Below are positions 52,819 to 57,493 of a DNA stretch of 57,493 nt, in pieces. A program made the translations under genes and the position numbers. The first letter of the stretch is position 1. Each line of letters starts with the position of its first letter. Under the pieces are notes generated by a model. It was not told where the DNA came from. It saw only the letters and a list, made by a program, of their open reading frames with translations, and did not search any database. The stretch covers positions 1 through 57,493 of the forward strand of contig JAHBWU010000013.1 in assembly GCA_019636835.1 (NCBI GenBank). The letters are read 5' to 3'. The DNA is from Nitrospira sp. Lineage in GTDB: Bacteria > Nitrospirota > Nitrospiria > Nitrospirales > Nitrospiraceae.

Positions 52819-54639
52819 ATGACAAGGATAGTCGGCATAGACCTCGGCACAACCAATTCGCTGGTTGCGTATATGAAGGACGCGCAGCCCTGCGTCATTC
52901 CGGACCGCAACGGCCGAACGATGGTGTCTTCGGTCGTTGCATTGACGGATAATGGTTTGATCGTCGGGGATTCAGCGAAGGAGCACTTGACGCAAAATCC
53001 CGAGCGTACCGTCTATTCCGTAAAGCGTTTCATGGGCAAGGGGCTGGCCGATGTCCAAAACGACCTCGCCTATTTTCCGTACCACCTCACTGAAACCGGA
53101 GGCGTCATCCGGATCCGATTGGGCCAAAAGAGTTACTCGCCGCCGCAGATCTCCGCCATGATCCTCAAGGAATTGAAGCTGCGTGCGGAAACTTACCTCG
53201 GCGAAAGCATTACGAAAGCCGTCATTACCGTTCCGGCCTATTTCAACGATAGCCAGCGACAGGCCACCAAGGACGCCGGCCTCATTGCCGGGTTGGAAGT
53301 TTTGCGCATCATCAACGAGCCGACCGCCGCCTCTCTGGCTTACGGGCTTCAAAAAAAGACGCAAGGCACGATCGCCGTCTATGACCTGGGCGGCGGCACG
53401 TTCGATATATCGATCTTGAAGCTGAAAGACGGCATCTTTGAGGTACTGGCGACGAACGGAGATACGCACCTCGGTGGAGACGATCTCGATCGCTTGCTGG
53501 TCGATCTCTTTGTCGCACAAATAAAAGACCGGCACGGCGTCAACGTCGGCAGTTACCCTGACCACATGCAAGCTGTACGGCTGGAAGCGGAGCGGGCCAA
53601 GGTCCGCTTGTCCGGCGAGTTGAAGACCGAGATCGCGATCGAGTTGCCGGAAGACAAAGGACACTTCACCGGAGAATTGACGCGTGATCAGCTTGAATCG
53701 CTGGCGATCAGCGTCATTGACCGCACGTTGACTCCTTGTCGAATGGCGTTGAAAGACGCCGGACTGACTGCAAAAGACATCGACGAAGTCGTATTGGTCG
53801 GCGGCTCTACTCGCATGCCGTTGGTTCGGCAGCGCGTGGAAGCGCTGTTCGGGAAACCTCCGCATTGCCACCTAAACCCCGACGAAGTCGTCGCGCTAGG
53901 GGCTGCTGTGCAAGCCGATATTCTCAGCGGCGGAACGACCGACATGTTGTTGCTGGATGTGACGCCCCTCTCTCTCGGCATCGAAACGATGGGCGGTGTC
54001 ATGAGCAGCCTGATCCGCCGGAACACGACCATTCCGGCAAGTGCCAAGGAAATGTTCACGACCTATGTCGACGGCCAGACCGGAGTAGACATTCATATCT
54101 TGCAAGGTGAGCGGGAACTCGTCAAAGACAACCGGAGCTTGGCGCGGTTCCGTCTTAAAGTACCGCCCCTCCCTGCCGGGATACCGCGCATCGAGGTGAC
54201 CTTTTTGATCGATGCCAACGGAATCTTGAATGTCACGGCGACGGACATGCGGACGAGCCAAAGCCAGTCGATCGAGGTCAAACCCTCCTACGGATTGTCC
54301 GACACGGAAGTGGAGCGGATGATCGAGGACTCGTTCAAGTTTGTGGCAGAGGACATCGGTGCTCGGAAGTTGATTGAAGCTCGTTTAGACGCCGAATCCT
54401 TGATCAAGACGACCGATAAATCATTGGCGGAAGCAGGACATCTGGTGGCGCGTGAAGAAGCCGATGCTGTCCGCACCGCATTGTCGCAGTTGTCCGCCGC
54501 CAAGGACGCGACAGATCCCCGTGCCATCCGTGCGCGCATGGCGGAACTCGAACAGGCTGCGAAGCATTTGAACGTCGTGATGCTGGACGCTTCACTGAAG
54601 CGAAGCTTACAGGGTAAAAAAGTCACCGAGGTGACGTGA
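52819..54639 (+). CDS. hscA: Fe-S chaperone HscA (Hsp70 family)
   Basis: Hsp70-type ATPase that promotes cluster transfer from IscU. At 606 residues it is the right length. ATPase motifs: IVGIDLGTTNSLVA (phosphate 1), IAVYDLGGGTFDISIL (phosphate 2), VVLVGGSTRMPLVR and the linker DVTPLSLGIETMGG before the peptide-binding domain. It follows hscB by 24 bp. Confidence 0.97.
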   Translation: MTRIVGIDLGTTNSLVAYMKDAQPCVIPDRNGRTMVSSVVALTDNGLIVGDSAKEHLTQNPERTVYSVKRFMGKGLADVQNDLAYFPYHLTETGGVIRIRLGQKSYSPPQISAMILKELKLRAETYLGESITKAVITVPAYFNDSQRQATKDAGLIAGLEVLRIINEPTAASLAYGLQKKTQGTIAVYDLGGGTFDISILKLKDGIFEVLATNGDTHLGGDDLDRLLVDLFVAQIKDRHGVNVGSYPDHMQAVRLEAERAKVRLSGELKTEIAIELPEDKGHFTGELTRDQLESLAISVIDRTLTPCRMALKDAGLTAKDIDEVVLVGGSTRMPLVRQRVEALFGKPPHCHLNPDEVVALGAAVQADILSGGTTDMLLLDVTPLSLGIETMGGVMSSLIRRNTTIPASAKEMFTTYVDGQTGVDIHILQGERELVKDNRSLARFRLKVPPLPAGIPRIEVTFLIDANGILNVTATDMRTSQSQSIEVKPSYGLSDTEVERMIEDSFKFVAEDIGARKLIEARLDAESLIKTTDKSLAEAGHLVAREEADAVRTALSQLSAAKDATDPRAIRARMAELEQAAKHLNVVMLDASLKRSLQGKKVTEVT

Positions 54640-54699
54640 AGCGTATTTCGCACGACAATCAGGACGCTTCACGAACGACGAGATACGAAGGAGTTCTCG

Positions 54700-54912
54700 A
54701 TGGATTTGAAGTGGCAAGATGCCGAAGAGATCGCCATCCGGCTGGTAGAAGAACACCCTGAGACGGACCCGCTCACGATACGTTTTACCGATATGCATGC
54801 CTGGATCGTCGCGCTGCCGGAATTTAAGGACGATCCCAAAAAGTCGAACGAGAAAATTCTGGAGACGATTCAGATGGCTTGGCACGAGGAGTATCAAGAT
54901 TCGAAGTCATAG
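54700..54912 (+). CDS. iscX: IscX (YfhJ) Fe-S assembly accessory protein
   Basis: Small acidic protein that binds IscS and iron and tunes cluster assembly. 70 residues, WQDAEEIAIRLVEEHPETDPLTIRFTDMHAWIVALPEF plus KILETIQMAWHEE are family hallmarks. AAGGAGTTCTCG precedes the ATG. It closes the isc operon, converging with the PBP gene 9 bp away. Confidence 0.94.
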   Translation: MDLKWQDAEEIAIRLVEEHPETDPLTIRFTDMHAWIVALPEFKDDPKKSNEKILETIQMAWHEEYQDSKS

Positions 54913-54921
54913 TCACGGCGG

Positions 54922-57324
54922 TTACATGTTGTCGTCTTCAGCCGGTGGCCCTTCAGGGATCTGATCCAGCTTATAGAAATCCGTCGGATCCAGCCGACGC
55001 TGCACAGCCTGAGTCGGTTCACTCCCCTTCGCAAAGAGTTCAACCGTTCCCTTCTGCTCTTCTCCTTCTTGCTCCGACTCCAGGAGTCCGGTGGCGGTAT
55101 CGACTTTCACAAAGGTCACCCCGTCGGGAATCTCAAACGGAACGACGGGAAGCTGCTTGAGGGCCTCTTTCATGAACGCGGTCCAGATCGGCAAAGCCGA
55201 ACGAGCTCCCGTTTCGCTCTGTCCCAGTGAGCGGCGGTCGTCGAAGCCGACATAGACACCGGTGACCAGATTGGGTGTACCACCGATAAACCAGGCATTG
55301 ATGTAATCGTTCGTCGTGCCGGTTTTTCCGGCGATCGGACGCCCTAGGACCTTCGCCGACTGCCCGGTTCCCCTCTGGACGACATCCTCCATCATATTGG
55401 TGATCAAATAGGCGGTTTCTTTGGCGATGACTTCATGAGACTCGGACTCAGTCACTTCAAGCGCCTTACCCATGTTATCTTTGACCGATTTGACGGCAAA
55501 GGGTTCCACTCGACTCCCCTGATTCAAAAATACGCCGTACACCGATGTCAACTCCAGCAAGCCGACCGAAGATGTGCCCAGCCCAAGGGACAGATCGGCA
55601 GGGAGCGGACTCGTGACCCCGACGGTACGCGAGAACTCGATCACGTTTTTCACGCCGACCTTGTCCAACAACCGAACCGTCGCAAGATTGTGTGACTGTG
55701 CCAGCGCATCCCGGAGGCTCACCATGCCGTGAAACTTCCGGCCGTAGTTTTCCGGCTTCCAAATCTTGTCGTCCTCTTCCTGCTCATAGACGACCGGGGC
55801 ATCGAGAATCTGTGTGGCAGGGCTCAATCCTTGACTCATCGCGGTCGCATAAATGAGAGGTTTGAACGCGGATCCCGGTTGCCGGTGGGCCTGCACCGCA
55901 CGGTTGTATTCACTTCGGGAGAAATCAAAACCACCCACCATCGCACGAATCGCACCCCCCTTGGGATCGATCGCAATCAGGCCTCCCTCGACGATCGGCG
56001 TCTGCTCCAGTGTAAGTTGCACGCCATCTTTGGTGAGTTTTTTGACGCCGATTTCAATGACATCCCCGGGCTTCAGGAGAGACTTGAGATTCGGATTCAC
56101 GATGAAATCCACTGCGGGATCCAGCCCCTTGAGAATCCGCTTGGCCCACGCCATGTCGTCAAACGCCAGCTTCGCGTCGAACACGCCGACTTGAACCACA
56201 TAGTGATCCTTTGCAACCCTTAAGACGACGCCTTCACCCAGATATCCTGGTTTGAGGAGCTGATCCGTCTGGGCCTGGCCCGGGGGTTGGTAGGTCCCCA
56301 AATCGACGGTGCGCCGAGGCCCTCGCCACCCTTCCCGTTTGTCGAGATCGCGAACCCCGTTCAAGAACGCTGCCTCCGCCGCTCTTTGCATCTCCAAATT
56401 CAAAGTCGTGTAAATTTGGAGACCGCCCTTGTACACCATCGACTCCCCGTACTTCGCCACCAGCAGTTGACGGATATATTCGACGAAGTACGGCGCAAGA
56501 TGTTCGCTTCCAGGTCGATGGAAATTCAGTTTTTCATGAGCGGCCGCTTCCCGTTCCGCCGCCGTAATAAACCCAACCTCCTCCATTCGGGCGAGCACAT
56601 GCTCTTGGCGCTTCTTCGCCAATTCATAGGCGGTGAAAGGAGAAAACCGGCTGGGCGACTTCGGCAGACCGCCCAGAAACGCGGATTCGGCCAGAGTCAG
56701 AGATCTGATGTCTTTCCCGAAATAGGAATGAGCCGCCGAGCCGACGCCATAGGCCCCCTGCCCGAAGTAGATTTGATTCAGATAGGTTTCGAGAATCTGT
56801 TCTTTGCCCGACACAGCCTCCATCTTGTAGGCCAAAATAAGCTCACGAATCTTCCGTTCATACGACCGCTCGGACGAGAGAAAGAGCGAACGAGCCAGCT
56901 GTTGTGTGATCGTGCTGGCTCCTTCGACCTTTCTCCCCCCATGCTGAATGTTCGTCCAAGCCGCCCGCAGCATCCCGATATAGTCCAACCCCGGATGCTC
57001 GAAAAACCGCGCGTCTTCCGTCGCAATGACGGCCTGTGTCAGCGTTTTTGGAATTTCAGGGAGCGGAGTCAAGATACGGCGTTCGATGAAGAATTGCCCG
57101 ATGGGTTGGCGATCGTCTGAATAAACGGTGGTGACCAAACTCGGTTGATAGTTTTGGAGAAGGTCGAGCGATGGAAGATCTTGGGAAAAGTGCCAGATGA
57201 TGCCTGCGGCCGTCGTAGCTCCCATAATGGTGACGGCCACGAGACCGATCAAGACAATCTGCCACCGGCGTAGGCGGCGGCGTGGCCGTTCCTGAATTTC
57301 GACGAACCGTTCATCGCGCGGCAT
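54922..57324 (-). CDS. mrcA: bifunctional penicillin-binding protein 1A
   Basis: Inner-membrane peptidoglycan synthase. The 800 residues have an N-terminal anchor (WQIVLIGLVAVTIMGATTAAGIIW), a GT51 glycosyltransferase domain with the catalytic Glu in VIATEDARFFEHPGLD and EGASTITQQLARSLFLS, and a transpeptidase domain with SXXK in GSAFKPLIY, SHN and KTGTTND. An OB-like insert lies between them. The ATG is followed by a basic cytoplasmic tail (RPRRRLRRW). Confidence 0.97.
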   Translation of the reverse strand: MPRDERFVEIQERPRRRLRRWQIVLIGLVAVTIMGATTAAGIIWHFSQDLPSLDLLQNYQPSLVTTVYSDDRQPIGQFFIERRILTPLPEIPKTLTQAVIATEDARFFEHPGLDYIGMLRAAWTNIQHGGRKVEGASTITQQLARSLFLSSERSYERKIRELILAYKMEAVSGKEQILETYLNQIYFGQGAYGVGSAAHSYFGKDIRSLTLAESAFLGGLPKSPSRFSPFTAYELAKKRQEHVLARMEEVGFITAAEREAAAHEKLNFHRPGSEHLAPYFVEYIRQLLVAKYGESMVYKGGLQIYTTLNLEMQRAAEAAFLNGVRDLDKREGWRGPRRTVDLGTYQPPGQAQTDQLLKPGYLGEGVVLRVAKDHYVVQVGVFDAKLAFDDMAWAKRILKGLDPAVDFIVNPNLKSLLKPGDVIEIGVKKLTKDGVQLTLEQTPIVEGGLIAIDPKGGAIRAMVGGFDFSRSEYNRAVQAHRQPGSAFKPLIYATAMSQGLSPATQILDAPVVYEQEEDDKIWKPENYGRKFHGMVSLRDALAQSHNLATVRLLDKVGVKNVIEFSRTVGVTSPLPADLSLGLGTSSVGLLELTSVYGVFLNQGSRVEPFAVKSVKDNMGKALEVTESESHEVIAKETAYLITNMMEDVVQRGTGQSAKVLGRPIAGKTGTTNDYINAWFIGGTPNLVTGVYVGFDDRRSLGQSETGARSALPIWTAFMKEALKQLPVVPFEIPDGVTFVKVDTATGLLESEQEGEEQKGTVELFAKGSEPTQAVQRRLDPTDFYKLDQIPEGPPAEDDNM

Positions 57325-57428
57325 TCACATTCACTCCCGTGGAAGACCGACTTGCGGGGCTCAAAAACCTTACAATGCGTTTTCTCAAAACTCAAGCTTC
57401 CACCGCGAATGGCATCGATAATGATCGC

Positions 57429-57457
57429 TTGAGAGACGGCCGGCGCTCATGTATACT
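57429..57457 (+). promoter_or_regulatory. sigma70-type promoter at window edge
   Basis: TTGAGA, a 17-base spacer, then TATACT: a near-consensus promoter reading off the window. Transcription should begin about where the following hairpin starts. Confidence 0.6.
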
Positions 57458-57463
57458 TTCGTC

Positions 57464-57493
57464 GACGCCTCGGTAGCGGGGCGTCTTTTTTTT
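57464..57493 (+). terminator. hairpin with T8 at window edge
   Basis: GACGCCTC-GGTAGC-GGGGCGTC, 8-bp stem with one G-T pair, followed by eight Ts to the last base of the window. It looks like an intrinsic terminator or a 5'-leader hairpin of the transcript from the promoter just upstream. Confidence 0.65.

Noticed and set aside
1..57493. CRISPR arrays, insertion sequences and prophage genes
   Set aside because: I saw no regularly spaced repeats, transposase, integrase or phage structural genes in the window.

Overview
The window is one continuous stretch of bacterial chromosome. Its gene families and cluster layout fit a Nitrospira-type bacterium: an exosortase/PEP-CTERM-style exopolysaccharide locus, polyphosphate kinase, an isc-type Fe-S operon, GlnRS and GluRS side by side, and many GTG/TTG starts. 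This assignment is inference; no rRNA or taxonomic marker was tested.

Left part (1-12.2 kb): a hydrolase fused to six lectin-like GWT repeats, a small membrane protein, a fluoride channel (crcB), two unknown genes flanked by a 77-bp direct repeat, tRNA-Glu(CUC), an arsR-acr3-arsC operon on the minus strand with two matching ArsR-like operators, a CBS-domain protein, and a directly abutting corA-ppk1 pair. A deleted pseudogene of the esterase-like phytase family follows.

Centre (12.3-39.4 kb): a large exopolysaccharide locus, almost all on the minus strand. It is read as three transcription units, each preceded by the same 27-bp element that holds a tandem TTAACA-N5-TTAACA repeat. The first unit makes and handles the repeat unit (MurJ-type flippase, O-antigen ligase/polymerase, GT4, FkbM methyltransferase, GT4, WcaF-like acetyltransferase, methyltransferase). 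The second carries GT2, GT4 and a secreted TIM-barrel-like protein. The third carries exosortase-EpsI, an initiating sugar-phosphate transferase, PrsT, the Wza-like export protein, an outer-membrane barrel, a Wzz-like chain-length protein, a BY-kinase-like ATPase and an ExeA-like ATPase-TPR fusion. On the plus strand lie a two-domain lipoprotein (deacetylase-like plus SGNH hydrolase), a response regulator that loses its DNA-recognition helix, and gmd.

Right part (39.7-57.5 kb): small unknown proteins, glnS, yacG, an alcohol dehydrogenase, a nucleotidyltransferase toxin-like pair, a uracil-DNA-glycosylase-like protein, tandem tRNA-Gln(UUG) and tRNA-Gln(CUG), gltX, a ferredoxin-reductase-like protein, and an isc cluster (iscR-iscS-iscU-iscA-hscB-hscA-iscX) with fdx divergent from iscR. 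A penicillin-binding protein 1A gene closes the window.

The most notable signals are the shared TTAACA element in the exopolysaccharide locus, the truncated OmpR-type regulator beside gmd, the bifunctional lipoprotein, the overlapping divergent promoters of fdx and iscR, and the intrinsic terminator between iscA and hscB.
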